Shown: positions 43,958 through 53,409, counted from the first letter of the stretch. The stretch: 64,000 nucleotides of DNA from JAIBBV01 sp044347745 (GCA_044347745.1 JBIKUD010000014.1:1-64000); one strand, 5' to 3'. Notes: generated by a model from the sequence alone, not told the origin. A program made the numbers and translations.

Positions 43958-44791
43958 TTAACCAACAACCTGAAAACAGGAGCCTTTCTGCTCCACAATG
44001 CGGCGGAATGAATTGTCGATCCCCAGCGTAGTTTCTGCAGATCCAAGGAAAAGATACCCGTCTGGGGCCAGCACCTTTCTTATTTTGCTGAATATCTGTT
44101 TTTTGGTTTCTACATCAAAATAAATAAGCACATTGCGAATGAGCACAATATCAACCGGTGCAATATGATTAAAAGTTTTGAGGAGATTTAATTCTGAAAA
44201 TTGTATCAGTTTTTTTATTTCGTCTTTGATGAACCAAGAGCTTCCTCGCTTTTCAAAATATTTTACAAGATACAGAGCCGGGAGTCCGCGGTTCACCTCA
44301 TGTTGCAGATACATACCCGCTTTGGCTTTTGCTAAAATCTCACTACTAATATCAGTAGCAAATATTTGAACATCCCAGCTCCCAAGCTGGGGGAACGAAT
44401 CTTTTATCAGCATGGCTAGAGAGTAAGGCTCTTGGCCACTCGAACACGCAGCTGACCAAATTCGCAAACGCTTTGTATTCCCTCGACGTTCAATCATCTT
44501 CGGCAACACAACACTTTTCATAATTTCAAAAGGCTCAATGTCACGAAAAAATGAAGTTTCATTGGTAGTTAATGCGTCTATCACCCCGCGCCAGAGTGGA
44601 TGATTCGCGTCTTTTTTAAGGGCAGAGACAAGCGCACTGATGTCACTCAGCTTATGGGCACGCACGATCGGCAACAAACGACTTTCAACGAGGTATTCCT
44701 TACCAGCCTCTAAATGGATTGCCGTTTCGCGCTTAAGCACTTCTCGAATAAACTGAAAATCGGTCGGCGCAAGTACAATGTTCATGCTCAT
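43958..44791 (-). CDS. cheR: chemotaxis methyltransferase CheR
   Basis: This 277-residue S-adenosylmethionine-dependent enzyme methylates receptor glutamates. It has the N-terminal helical CheR domain, TTNETSFFRD, the SAM loop WSAACSSGQEPYSLAM, and the second motif IVLIRNVLIYFD. The 4-base overlap with cheB couples the two adaptation enzymes. MSMN (44791) is the start. Confidence 0.95.
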   Translation of the reverse strand: MSMNIVLAPTDFQFIREVLKRETAIHLEAGKEYLVESRLLPIVRAHKLSDISALVSALKKDANHPLWRGVIDALTTNETSFFRDIEPFEIMKSVVLPKMIERRGNTKRLRIWSAACSSGQEPYSLAMLIKDSFPQLGSWDVQIFATDISSEILAKAKAGMYLQHEVNRGLPALYLVKYFEKRGSSWFIKDEIKKLIQFSELNLLKTFNHIAPVDIVLIRNVLIYFDVETKKQIFSKIRKVLAPDGYLFLGSAETTLGIDNSFRRIVEQKGSCFQVVG

Positions 44792-45882
44792 CTCCCCTGC
44801 CCTATCTGACCCAAATCAGTCTGTGGCTTAATCGCGCCAGTAAGCACATTTATTCTCTGTGCAATTACATTGAGTGGGAGCACCTCATGTGCGAGTCCGG
44901 CTTGGGTCACCGCACCCGGCATTCCCCAAACGACACTGGTCGCTTGGTCCTGAGCTAAAACTATACCTCCAGCACCAATAACCTGTTCGCAACCAATTTT
45001 ACCGTCTTGCCCCATCCCGGTAAGTATCACTGAGAGAATATTCCCTCCGTAATGCGCAACAAGCTCACGCAACATAAAGTCAACCGCGGGCCTACACGAA
45101 TTTTCTGGTGGAGCATCCGATAGACGAACTTCAATAGCTACCCCCCTACGTTCAACACCAAGATGCCATCCTCCAGGAGCCAAATAGGCGCATCCATTCT
45201 CAATGCGCATACCCTGTTGAGCTTCTCGAACTGGCATCCCGCCACGCTGCGTGAGTCGCTCGGCTAACATTCGGGTAAACATTGCGGGCATATGCTGTGT
45301 TATAAAAACAGGACAAGAGATACCCTTGCTTATCTGTGGAATAACCTCAGCTAAGGCATTTGGTCCACCTGTAGAAACGCCAATAGCCACCGCATCAACT
45401 CGAAGCTGCGGCAGAATGCGCGTAGGCGGCTGCGCCGGAGCTTGACTCACTCGCACGGGCGCTGCTGGTGGCTCTAGACATAACGCTTTCAGCTTGGGCA
45501 ACAGCTCATTTCTAATATGCCGCTTAGAAGCTTCTAAATTGGAGCCTCCGCTCGGTTTAGTCACATAATCATTTGCTCCCGAAGCAAGTGCCTCAAGGGT
45601 CTCCCGTGCCCCCGATTCGGTAAGAGCACTAAACATAACGATGGGAACCTTGGGGTGCACCTTACGAACTTCCGCAATAGTTTGTAAGCCGTCCATTTCC
45701 GGCATCTCGAAATCGAGCACAATGATGTCTGGTGCACTAAGTGCAATACGCTGGAGCGCCAGCTTTCCATTGGCGGCTGTTCCGTGCAGCTTAAATAACG
45801 GGTCTTCAGCAAGCACGTCAGTGACTACTTTGCGGACAAGAACCGCATCGTCAACCACCAGCACTTGAATTTGCTTAGTCAT
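44788..45882 (-). CDS. cheB: chemotaxis protein-glutamate methylesterase CheB
   Basis: The N-terminal receiver has D57 in VLDFEMPEMDG as phosphorylation site. The C-terminal methylesterase has the catalytic Ser in GVSTGGP, His in ITQHMPAMF and Asp in GMGQDG. It demethylates receptors. ATG 45882 has GAGAG before it and lies 10 bases after the cheY stop, so it is preferred to the further start at 45903, giving 364 residues. Confidence 0.95.
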   Translation of the reverse strand: MTKQIQVLVVDDAVLVRKVVTDVLAEDPLFKLHGTAANGKLALQRIALSAPDIIVLDFEMPEMDGLQTIAEVRKVHPKVPIVMFSALTESGARETLEALASGANDYVTKPSGGSNLEASKRHIRNELLPKLKALCLEPPAAPVRVSQAPAQPPTRILPQLRVDAVAIGVSTGGPNALAEVIPQISKGISCPVFITQHMPAMFTRMLAERLTQRGGMPVREAQQGMRIENGCAYLAPGGWHLGVERRGVAIEVRLSDAPPENSCRPAVDFMLRELVAHYGGNILSVILTGMGQDGKIGCEQVIGAGGIVLAQDQATSVVWGMPGAVTQAGLAHEVLPLNVIAQRINVLTGAIKPQTDLGQIGQGR

Positions 45883-45892
45883 GTACTGCTCT

Positions 45893-46261
45893 CTACACCC
45901 CAATACCCATGAGCTTCATTTTTTCGGAAATAATTTCCTTGGTGAATGGTTTCATTACATATTCGTTTGCACCTGCTTCTAAGGCGCGTACCACATTCAT
46001 CATCTCAACTTCAGTAGTAACCATCATTAACTTCAGAGTGGCATAGTGGCCATTTGCTCGTACTGCCTGCACAAACTCTAACCCATTCATCACGGGCATA
46101 TTCCAATCAACTAGAACTAACGATGTTTCTGGGTGATCTTTCAGCACCTCCAAAGCCCGTTTCCCGTCGGCAGCTTCACATACCGAGCACCCAAGCTCTT
46201 TTAACATCTTGGAAAGCATAAAACGCGTTGCTGTTGAATCATCTATAACGAGTACTTCCAT
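45893..46261 (-). CDS. cheY: single-domain response regulator CheY
   Basis: All 122 residues form a CheY receiver. D52 lies in LVDWNMPVMNG, the acid pair is VIDDS and the conserved lysine is in MKPF. No output domain is present, so it is the diffusible signal carrier. No flagellar genes were seen in the window, so its target (flagellar motor, pili or other) is unknown. Confidence 0.95.
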   Translation of the reverse strand: MEVLVIDDSTATRFMLSKMLKELGCSVCEAADGKRALEVLKDHPETSLVLVDWNMPVMNGLEFVQAVRANGHYATLKLMMVTTEVEMMNVVRALEAGANEYVMKPFTKEIISEKMKLMGIGV

Positions 46262-46271
46262 ATTCTATCTC

Positions 46272-46712
46272 CTAGAACTCGAGTGCTGCACGTGTGTTGA
46301 GTACCAATAAAACTTTATCAGTTAATTTATAGACGCCTTTGCTCAGATTCCGTAAATCAGCATTCACCGTGGCGGGGAGTGGTTCAAAAGCGCTAGGCTC
46401 CAACTCGAGAACATCACCAACTGCATCAACAACTAAACTTATCCGCTGGTCTTCACTGTCAATAATCACATTCATGCAATGCTGATCAGGTACCTCCTCC
46501 GGCACGGACAAACGCTTCCTCATATCAATAGCCGTAATGATCTGACCACGCAGATTGAGTAGTCCCTTAATGATCGGCGACGACAATGGTACGGGTGTTA
46601 GATTTTGATAGCGAAGGATCTCTTGCACCTCATGCACTGGAATCCCAAAAAGAAGGTTACCTACCGTAAACGTAGCAAACTGCTTCTGATTATATTCTAT
46701 CGATGTAGTCAT
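46272..46712 (-). CDS. cheW: chemotaxis coupling protein CheW
   Basis: This 146-residue SH3-like CheW domain links receptors to CheA. Typical phrases are YNQKQFATFTVGNLLFGIPV, EILRYQNLTPVPLSSPIIKG and LNLRGQIITAIDMRKRL. It sits 9 bases after cheA. One copy is present, in addition to the CheW-like domains of CheA. Confidence 0.94.
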   Translation of the reverse strand: MTTSIEYNQKQFATFTVGNLLFGIPVHEVQEILRYQNLTPVPLSSPIIKGLLNLRGQIITAIDMRKRLSVPEEVPDQHCMNVIIDSEDQRISLVVDAVGDVLELEPSAFEPLPATVNADLRNLSKGVYKLTDKVLLVLNTRAALEF

Positions 46713-46721
46713 ATGACGCTC

Positions 46722-48965
46722 CTAAAGAGATGCAACAATTGCGGCCGGGTCGAGCAACTCAGTAACACGGTCTCTTACAATGACCGCGCCTTTAGTACCT
46801 CGCCGCTTTTGCTTCTCATGAACGACCAATTTTTGGTCCACGATGTCTTCAATTTTATTTACTAGAAAACCAACTAATTCATGATCCTGCGCATAGACTA
46901 CCACCTGCACACTTTGATCTAAGCAAGTCTCTTTGCCCAAGAAATAACTAGAAAGATCAACCAGAGGAAGGATCCCTTCCCGATATTGAATCACTGGTTT
47001 TCCGCCCGTGTATTCAACAACTTTTGGGTCGAATTCTTCAAGGCGATGTACAGCTTCAAGCGGAAAAGCAGCCTGATACTCCTCTCGCACTTGCACCACC
47101 AGTAACGACGAAGACTCCTGAGTGCGAGCATCGGCATCACGCTGCGCACTTAATTCGGTAGCACGGGCCTGAAGTGCTTGAGATATCCCAGCTCGTTTGG
47201 CTAGGCCCATCACATCAAGAATAAGAGCTACCGAACCATCTCCCATCACCGTAGCACCTGCGAATACCGATAAGTTTTTTAATTGTTTTCCAAGCGGCTT
47301 GACTACAATTTCTTCGGTGTCTTTTACCTCGTCTACAACTATTCCAAAACTTTGCTCGTCAGCTTTAACTACCACAAAAATGAACTCTCCTAAGCCTTCG
47401 AGGGAATTTTTGGCTCGGTCGAGTTGATCGGCAAGCGCCACCAACGGGAGTAAATTTCCACGAAGCCTATAAAAGTATGCACCTGAAATACGCTCAACTA
47501 ATCGAATTGAGTCCGCATCTACACGCACAAGCTCCACCAGCACCACTTGAGGAATCGCAAATTGCTCTCCACCACAGCCAATCGTCAGTGCCGGGATAAT
47601 TGCAAGCGTCAAAGGTATTTTAATTCTAATGGTGCTGCCTTTTCCTTCTTCACTGGAAATATCGACTTGGCCGCCGATGCGCTCTATGTTTGAGCGTACG
47701 ACATCCATTCCCACACCACGTCCCGACACATTAGTAACTGCTTCCGCCGTCGAAAAACCTGGCATGAATATAATTCTTTGAATTTCTTGTTCTGACCAAG
47801 TCCTCAACTGATCTGCCGTAACAATTCCTTTTTCCAGTGCCTTCTTTTTTATACGCTCGACTTTAAGTCCAGCTCCATCGTCTGAAATTTCGATTATAAC
47901 CTGGCCCCCCTCGTGGAAGGCACGCAAAGTAACAACTCCTTCAGGATTTTTACCTGAGGCAGTGCGCTGTTCGGGAAGCTCTATTCCATGGTCAACCGAA
48001 TTACGAATGATGTGGGTCAAAGGATCTTTTATTGCCTCTATGATTGTTTTATCAAGCTCAGTCTCCTTTCCTTCCATCTCAAGGCGAACTTGTTTATTGA
48101 GCTGTTTTGACAAATCTCGGACAACCCTGGGGAATTTGCCCCACACATTCGAAATTTGCTGCATTCGAGTTTTCATCACCCCTTCTTGAAGTTCGGTGGT
48201 GATTATGTTCAATCGCTGTGAAGCGTTTAAAATTGTCTGGTCTTTCTGATTTCGCGAGTGCTGCAAAATCTGGTTTCGCGATAAGACAAGCTCTCCAACT
48301 AAGTTCATAAGCTGATCGAGCAGCTTAACATCAACTCGTAAACTCGTATCCGCAATTGACGCTTTCGGAGATTCGGCTGACGATGCCGATTCACTCAGAC
48401 TGGCTGTCGGCACTAATTCCACTTTTTCGCTTGTCATAGCTGGCTCCACTTCGGCTGTTAGGTTGGAATCGTTAGCGGTTGCCGCGACAGGTTCGACTGC
48501 TGCCTCGGCCCACATTTTCTTTCGATTTTCGGCCAGCAACTGCTCGAGCAAGTCATCTTCGGAGCTCGAGCTCGTATTGGATATTTCATTGAGACGTTTT
48601 AGTTCATCAACGAGTGGCAAAAATTCATCCTCTCCTTCGTTCGCATGACTCGCAATTGAATTAAGCACTTTGCGCATTGCATCCAATAAGCGGAACAGTG
48701 CGGAGCTAATAGCCGGTGTCGCCGAAATTTTTTCGCTACGCAAGCTATCAAGTAAACTCTCACCCACATGCGTAATTCGCTCGAGCTTTGAGAGCCCCAA
48801 GAAGCCAGCAGTGCCTTTTATGGTGTGCACACCGCGGAATATACAGTTGAGTCGCTCTGCGTTAGGCCCCTCTTTCTCAAGAGCCAAGAGCTCTCTATCG
48901 AGGACATCAAGAGATTCGGTTGCTTCAACCAAAAATTCAGCCAAAATTTCATTTTCCTCTGCCAT
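46722..48965 (-). CDS. cheA: chemotaxis histidine kinase CheA with two CheW-like domains
   Basis: From ATG 48965 (AAGGAG before it, 747 residues) the order is P1/Hpt with H47 (HTIKGTAGFLGL), a linker, the P3 dimerisation helices, the ATPase domain (NSVDHGIE, DDGAGL, GRGVGMDVV), a CheW-like P5, and a second CheW-like domain at the C-terminus (PLEAVHRLEEFDP to the end). The open frame further upstream overlaps the Hpt gene and looks spurious. No P2 is clear. The second coupling domain may allow a larger array or an alternative receptor link. Confidence 0.93.
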   Translation of the reverse strand: MAEENEILAEFLVEATESLDVLDRELLALEKEGPNAERLNCIFRGVHTIKGTAGFLGLSKLERITHVGESLLDSLRSEKISATPAISSALFRLLDAMRKVLNSIASHANEGEDEFLPLVDELKRLNEISNTSSSSEDDLLEQLLAENRKKMWAEAAVEPVAATANDSNLTAEVEPAMTSEKVELVPTASLSESASSAESPKASIADTSLRVDVKLLDQLMNLVGELVLSRNQILQHSRNQKDQTILNASQRLNIITTELQEGVMKTRMQQISNVWGKFPRVVRDLSKQLNKQVRLEMEGKETELDKTIIEAIKDPLTHIIRNSVDHGIELPEQRTASGKNPEGVVTLRAFHEGGQVIIEISDDGAGLKVERIKKKALEKGIVTADQLRTWSEQEIQRIIFMPGFSTAEAVTNVSGRGVGMDVVRSNIERIGGQVDISSEEGKGSTIRIKIPLTLAIIPALTIGCGGEQFAIPQVVLVELVRVDADSIRLVERISGAYFYRLRGNLLPLVALADQLDRAKNSLEGLGEFIFVVVKADEQSFGIVVDEVKDTEEIVVKPLGKQLKNLSVFAGATVMGDGSVALILDVMGLAKRAGISQALQARATELSAQRDADARTQESSSLLVVQVREEYQAAFPLEAVHRLEEFDPKVVEYTGGKPVIQYREGILPLVDLSSYFLGKETCLDQSVQVVVYAQDHELVGFLVNKIEDIVDQKLVVHEKQKRRGTKGAVIVRDRVTELLDPAAIVASL

Positions 48966-48975
48966 ACCTAGCTCC

Positions 48976-49356
48976 TTATTGAAGCAATTTATTGAGCGCA
49001 TTAACCGGTGAGCTGGTGTCGACACCTTGCTCTTTTCCGTCTACCTCAAGCTTCTGACAAATAGCTCTCATGGTGTCTATGGCGCTTAACAACACCGTCA
49101 CAGCGTCAGAACTAAGAGACAATTTTCCTGAGCGCGCCCTATCAAGCACTGCTTCAGCTCGGTGGCAAAGCGCTTCCAAGTTTTGCAAACCCAAAAAGCC
49201 TGCGTTTCCCTTTATGGTATGCACCGCTCGAAATATGGGATTAATCTGATCTGGGCTGCTTGGCATTTTTTCTGCGCCGACCAAAAGAGATTCGACTTGG
49301 TCGAGATTCTCAAATGCTTCAACTAAAAAAATCTCCATTTCCTCACTAATGTGCAT
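48976..49356 (-). CDS. free-standing Hpt domain protein
   Basis: This 126-residue single phosphotransfer domain has H46 in the motif IFRAVHTIKGNAGFLGLQNL, nearly the same as P1 of the downstream CheA. The shared segments suggest a duplicated P1. It ends 10 bases before the cheA ATG, so it is probably a phosphate sink or relay for the same kinase. Overlap with the upstream regulator gene is 11 bases. Confidence 0.9.
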   Translation of the reverse strand: MHISEEMEIFLVEAFENLDQVESLLVGAEKMPSSPDQINPIFRAVHTIKGNAGFLGLQNLEALCHRAEAVLDRARSGKLSLSSDAVTVLLSAIDTMRAICQKLEVDGKEQGVDTSSPVNALNKLLQ

Positions 49357-50200
49357 GAGAGTCTCTCCGTTTACCTAATCCAAGCTTTGCCAACATTTCA
49401 TCCATTTTGGAAAAGTCGATTGGCTTAACTAAATATCCTTCGCACCCCTCTCTAAAAGCAGAGAGAACACTATTTTTGTCTTCCAGTCCGCTAACCATAA
49501 TAATTTTGCATGGCTCTGTTTTCATGCGAGGAATCACTGCCTCAAGACGCCGAACTTGTTGCAGGAGCTGATGCCCATTCACACCAGGAATCATGATGTC
49601 CAGAAGCAATAATGAATACGGCGCGCCTTCTTCTAAGGCCAAGAGGAAAGAAACAATTCCCTCTGCACCCGTAGTGGCGACATCACATTGGCCTATTTTC
49701 CCCATGAAATGGCTTAACGTGCGTCTGCTTACTAAATCATCTTCAACTATCAATATACGGGTTTGTGCGCTGGGCTTAATAAATTGAGAAGTGTCTTCAG
49801 TGTTGGCGGCATGACATGCATCTGCTTGGCCATCTGTAACTGGAGTAAGCCTTTTTTCAATTTCTAAACACACCCCTTCGAGCGCCTTCAGAGAAGCAGC
49901 TCCCTCTTGGTCAAGTAATTTTAATCCACGGATTGCTAGCTCAATTACTTGTGGGTTGAGACTGCGTTGTTTATGATTTACCTGATTAAGGACCGCACAA
50001 AGCCCTGAAAGCATTCTTCCAACTTGTGTAGATGCCCCATGTCCAAGTTCGACCAGACTCGCTTGTGTATAACGAACCAGAAGCGCAACTAAAGCATCAT
50101 CTGATTGTCCGTGATGCAAATGACTTTGGGCCACTTCGAAAATGTTTCTGAGTAACTCAAGCCCACTCCGCATACTCGGTGTTGTGCTACTTCGTGGCAT
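49346..50200 (-). CDS. response regulator with N-terminal helical, Hpt-like domain
   Basis: This 284-residue protein has an all-helical first half without a clear His motif and a C-terminal receiver (about 145-270) with LIVEDD, LLLDIMIPGVNG and LVKPID. It starts the chemosensory operon. The N-terminal part may bind the Hpt or receptors; the family is not certain. The start MPRSSTT is an ATG at 50200. Confidence 0.85.
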   Translation of the reverse strand: MPRSSTTPSMRSGLELLRNIFEVAQSHLHHGQSDDALVALLVRYTQASLVELGHGASTQVGRMLSGLCAVLNQVNHKQRSLNPQVIELAIRGLKLLDQEGAASLKALEGVCLEIEKRLTPVTDGQADACHAANTEDTSQFIKPSAQTRILIVEDDLVSRRTLSHFMGKIGQCDVATTGAEGIVSFLLALEEGAPYSLLLLDIMIPGVNGHQLLQQVRRLEAVIPRMKTEPCKIIMVSGLEDKNSVLSAFREGCEGYLVKPIDFSKMDEMLAKLGLGKRRDSHAH

Positions 50201-50595
50201 ACGGCCTTCTTCCTCTCAAAATTTTGGGAAGCTTTTATTTTGTTCTCTAAAGTGAATGCAGCAAAAACACGGCGAAAAGCCACTGCACCCTCTCCCCAGG
50301 TTTCTAGTCGACCATTCGCTGTGTGGGCTTAAGCTCACAGCAAAGACTTACCAGCCGATTTTTAAATGCCAAATCTTGAATAGTCCCTTCAACTATCGAG
50401 TTTTATTTCTATTCTCCTGGCAAAACACGTTTTCAAGGGCAAATTGACTAAAAACGCCCAATCGCAGCGCGTTTGAATAATAATTGAATAAAAAGCTCAT
50501 GATTTAGAATGATTAGATCAGTCAAGTTCATTCTTTTCACTACCGACTATCAGTCATGACTGACGGGCATAGCTGATTACGGGAGGCACCTACAA
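50201..50595. other. divergent regulatory region with 14-base palindrome
   Basis: These 395 bases separate the chemosensory operon (minus) from the PAS and receptor genes (plus). TCAGTCATGACTGA at 50550-50563 is a perfect palindrome about 33 bases before the PAS ATG. The ribosome site GGGAGG lies at 50581-50586. AT-rich TTGAATAA-type repeats occur near 50471-50490. No ORF is credible. Promoters for both directions are expected but none could be assigned. Confidence 0.6.
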
Positions 50596-51123
50596 ATGAG
50601 CTCAAGAATAAAACCAACGGGCAAGGAAGTGTATTTTCAGGAAGACGAAATCATCGTCAGCAAAACCGATTTGACCGGTAAAATCATGTATGCCAATGAC
50701 ATTTTCCTAAAAATTGCTGGATTCAGCGAAGAAGAGGTTTTGGGAATGCCGCATAGTCTTATTCGCCATCCCGACATGCCACGCGCCATATTCAAACTTT
50801 TCTGGGATACACTTTCTTCGGGCAACGAGATTTTTGCGTACGTATGTAATATGTGCAAAAACGGCGACCACTACTGGGTACTTGCCCACGCCACCCCCTC
50901 CTTCGACGAACAGGGCCAAATTATCGGTTATCACTCAAACAGGCGTGTGCCTGAACGGAGCGCTGTTGAAGCCGCTCAAACTTTGTACCGGACCCTTCTT
51001 ACTGAAGAGAGACGACACACCGATCCACGCAAGGGACTTGATGCCAGCTACGCGCTTCTCCGTAACTTACTTGAGAATGCCGGCAAGCCATATGAAGAAT
51101 TTATTTGGTCAGTTGGACAATAA
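50596..51123 (+). CDS. PAS-domain protein (Aer-like)
   Basis: This 175-residue soluble protein has one PAS domain (about 15-125) of the Aer type: VSKTDLTGKIMYANDIFLKI, RHPDMPRAIFKLFWDTL, WVLAHATPSFD and GYHSNRR. In Aer this domain binds FAD and senses redox state. It has no transmembrane or HAMP part. It lies 44 bases before a soluble chemoreceptor and is presumably its partner, making an energy-taxis or redox input plausible. Confidence 0.87.
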   Translation: MSSRIKPTGKEVYFQEDEIIVSKTDLTGKIMYANDIFLKIAGFSEEEVLGMPHSLIRHPDMPRAIFKLFWDTLSSGNEIFAYVCNMCKNGDHYWVLAHATPSFDEQGQIIGYHSNRRVPERSAVEAAQTLYRTLLTEERRHTDPRKGLDASYALLRNLLENAGKPYEEFIWSVGQ

Positions 51124-51167
51124 TACCGAATTAAAAAACGCTTTTACTTTCTCGTACGAGGTACACC

Positions 51168-52436
51168 ATGGAAAACGGACACCACCATACTGATGAGGTT
51201 GTAGAACTTTCTGAAACTCAGATTCATGAAGGCGACTTAATGAATAAAGTGGCAGAACTCAGCGAAGAGGTTCGATACTATCGGGCCTGGATTGAGCGTA
51301 TGAGCGGTGTCTGCGAAGACGCTGCCCGTGGCAAATTAGAGCCTCGTGTGTTGGGCTGTTATGCCGATGAGGGAATAATTGGTCGACTTGGGAACGCGAT
51401 TAACCGCATGCTCGACATAACAGACGCTTTTGTTCGTGAGTCAGGAGCATCCCTACAACACGCCGCCGAAGGCAAGTTTTACCGAAAACTGCTTCTTCGA
51501 GGCATGCCTGGATCATTCCGCAATGCGGCACTAATTATCAATGAAGCATCCGACGTCATGGCTAAAAAAGCCGCCGAACTCGGCGAGGCAGAGGTAAAAC
51601 GCTTAAAACTTGCCGACGACTTTGATTCAACTGTACAGGGCGTTATTCAGAATGTGTCCACCTCCGCTGGACATATGCGCGAAACCGCCGAATTACTCGC
51701 AAAAAGCTCATCTGAATCATCTGATCAAGTTAATGCGGTTGCTGCTGCTTCTGAAGAGACGACAGCCAATGTCAGAACTATTGCTGCTGCCGTTGAAGAA
51801 CTTACGAGCTCAGTCGGTGAAATCACTCGTCAGGTAACAGAGTCTGCCCAAATTGCTGGACAAGCGGTCAAAGAGGCTACTCACACAAATCACATAGTCG
51901 GGGAACTTTCCACGGCGTCAAGCCGAATTGGACATGTGGCAGGGGTGATTTCGAAAATTGCAGGAACTACAAACTTGCTTGCGCTGAATGCAACAATTGA
52001 GGCCGCTCGTGCCGGTGAAGCCGGAAAAGGGTTTGCGGTAGTCGCGTCTGAAGTGAAGGAATTAGCACGGCAAACTGCCACTGCCACCGATGAAATTACT
52101 AAAGAGATCGAAGCTATCCAAACCAAAACACAGGAAGCAGTACGTGCTATTAGCGTAATTGGAGATACGATTAAGCGCATTGATGCTATCTCAGCGACAA
52201 TCTCAGCCTCTGTCGGTGAGCAACGCGCCGCGACCAATGAAATTAGCTCAAACATCCAACAAGCCGCCTTGGCAACTCAAGAGGTTTCACAGAATGTTGC
52301 CGGAGTCACTATCGCCGTGCAACAAACCAGCAAATCTGCGGGCGACTTGCTCGGCTCGGCAGATCTTTTAACCTCCGATTCAAGCAAATTGCGCACCGTT
52401 GCCGATTGTTTTGTGCAAACTATCCGTCAAAAGTAA
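51168..52436 (+). CDS. cytoplasmic methyl-accepting chemotaxis protein
   Basis: This 422-residue receptor has no membrane segment. Its C-terminal hairpin tip is very typical: KIAGTTNLLALNATIEAARA followed by GEAGKGFAVVASEVKELA. The N-terminal 150 residues (RGKLEPRVLG, NAINRMLDITDAF) resemble the HAMP-like receptor stem found in PAS-linked soluble receptors. It feeds the CheA array encoded on the other strand. The PAS protein upstream supplies the sensory domain in trans. It ends 7 bases before a strong terminator-like inverted repeat. Confidence 0.9.
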   Translation: MENGHHHTDEVVELSETQIHEGDLMNKVAELSEEVRYYRAWIERMSGVCEDAARGKLEPRVLGCYADEGIIGRLGNAINRMLDITDAFVRESGASLQHAAEGKFYRKLLLRGMPGSFRNAALIINEASDVMAKKAAELGEAEVKRLKLADDFDSTVQGVIQNVSTSAGHMRETAELLAKSSSESSDQVNAVAAASEETTANVRTIAAAVEELTSSVGEITRQVTESAQIAGQAVKEATHTNHIVGELSTASSRIGHVAGVISKIAGTTNLLALNATIEAARAGEAGKGFAVVASEVKELARQTATATDEITKEIEAIQTKTQEAVRAISVIGDTIKRIDAISATISASVGEQRAATNEISSNIQQAALATQEVSQNVAGVTIAVQQTSKSAGDLLGSADLLTSDSSKLRTVADCFVQTIRQK

Positions 52437-52443
52437 TGATGAA

Positions 52444-52478
52444 CGGGAAGTCATTTTTTAAATAAAAATGACTTCCCG
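52444..52478. terminator. bidirectional terminator-like inverted repeat
   Basis: Arms of 15 bases (52444-52458 and 52464-52478) are perfectly complementary: CGGGAAGTCATTTTT and its inverse around five bases. It lies between the converging receptor and substrate-binding-protein genes. Each strand has a T run inside the stem, so it can stop transcription in both directions. Confidence 0.65.
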
Positions 52479-52497
52479 CTGCTGTCTCAATGCACAA

Positions 52498-53409
52498 TTA
52501 AAATTTATGTCTTTGTAGCTCGAGCCATCGAAGGCGATAAAACGAATCACGGGGTGCGATATACCCGCTTTCAAATCCTGAAATGGCAGAGACTAGGATG
52601 CTGATAGAATCGCGAAGCGTAGGGCCCGGGCTATAAAAATGCGGGTTGCCGTCGGTAAATATAACTTCGCCGCGTTTAACTGCCGGCACAGTCTCCCATT
52701 CAGGAAGCTTCTCCATCTGCTTAAAAAGCTTTAGGGAAGAATCAAGTCCCTGCCCCTCTGGTGCCACAATAATAACATCGGGCTTAAAATCGAGGATTTC
52801 CTGCCATTGCACCAACCGGGTGTCCTGACCAGCGACACGAAATTGGCTTAGCGCCGAACAGCTATTGATTAAGTCAGGAATCCACAGTCCCGCCAGTTTA
52901 AGTGGCTGGGCGGAAGACAAGAAGCATACCTTCTTATTCTTCATTCTTTCGTAAAAATTGTCCCCCCAGTCCATAACTTGGGCTTTTAATTTTTGGGCTA
53001 AATCATGGCCCTTTTGGCATTTGGTTATTTTGCCAAGCCCCTCGTACATGCCGTAAATCTGTTCAAGGGTTCGCGGGAAAAAATTAAGAAGCTTAGCCTC
53101 GGGCAATATGTGCTGCAGAAGAACCTTAGCATTGTCGGCACGCGCAGTTGAGTCGAGCTCCTCGCGCAAACTGGTGCAAACCAGATCTGGTCTAAACTGC
53201 ATAAGTTCAGCCCTGCATGTCGGGGCCTCTGCGAGGCCAGAAAGGTCAAAACGTTTGGGGTCGGGCGCGGCATCCAGTCCAGGAGTAAGTCTTGGAACCG
53301 TAAGGTCTGGGGGCAGCACACAGTCACCAGAAATGCCCACAAGTTGATGCCCCAAGCCCATGGCTACCATGGTCTCAGTCAGAAATGGTGAGAGACTTAC
53401 AATCCGCAT
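52498..53409 (-). CDS. BtuF-like substrate-binding-protein homologue without signal peptide
   Basis: This protein of about 303 residues has the fold of cobalamin/ferric-siderophore binding proteins (MRIVSLSPFLTETMVAMGLG, LVGISGDCVLPP, IIVAPEGQGLD, IFTDGNPHFYSPGP). A signal peptide is absent, so it should be cytoplasmic. Similar cytoplasmic homologues occur in many genomes with uncertain roles, some cobalamin-related. No transporter genes are near. ATG 53409 was chosen, with GTG 53418 as an alternative. Confidence 0.8.
   Translation of the reverse strand: MRIVSLSPFLTETMVAMGLGHQLVGISGDCVLPPDLTVPRLTPGLDAAPDPKRFDLSGLAEAPTCRAELMQFRPDLVCTSLREELDSTARADNAKVLLQHILPEAKLLNFFPRTLEQIYGMYEGLGKITKCQKGHDLAQKLKAQVMDWGDNFYERMKNKKVCFLSSAQPLKLAGLWIPDLINSCSALSQFRVAGQDTRLVQWQEILDFKPDVIIVAPEGQGLDSSLKLFKQMEKLPEWETVPAVKRGEVIFTDGNPHFYSPGPTLRDSISILVSAISGFESGYIAPRDSFYRLRWLELQRHKF

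Noticed and set aside
41471..52436. Flagellar operon continuing from the export genes
   Set aside because: No flagellar basal-body, hook or filament genes occur; the following genes are an ArsR pair and chemosensory proteins.
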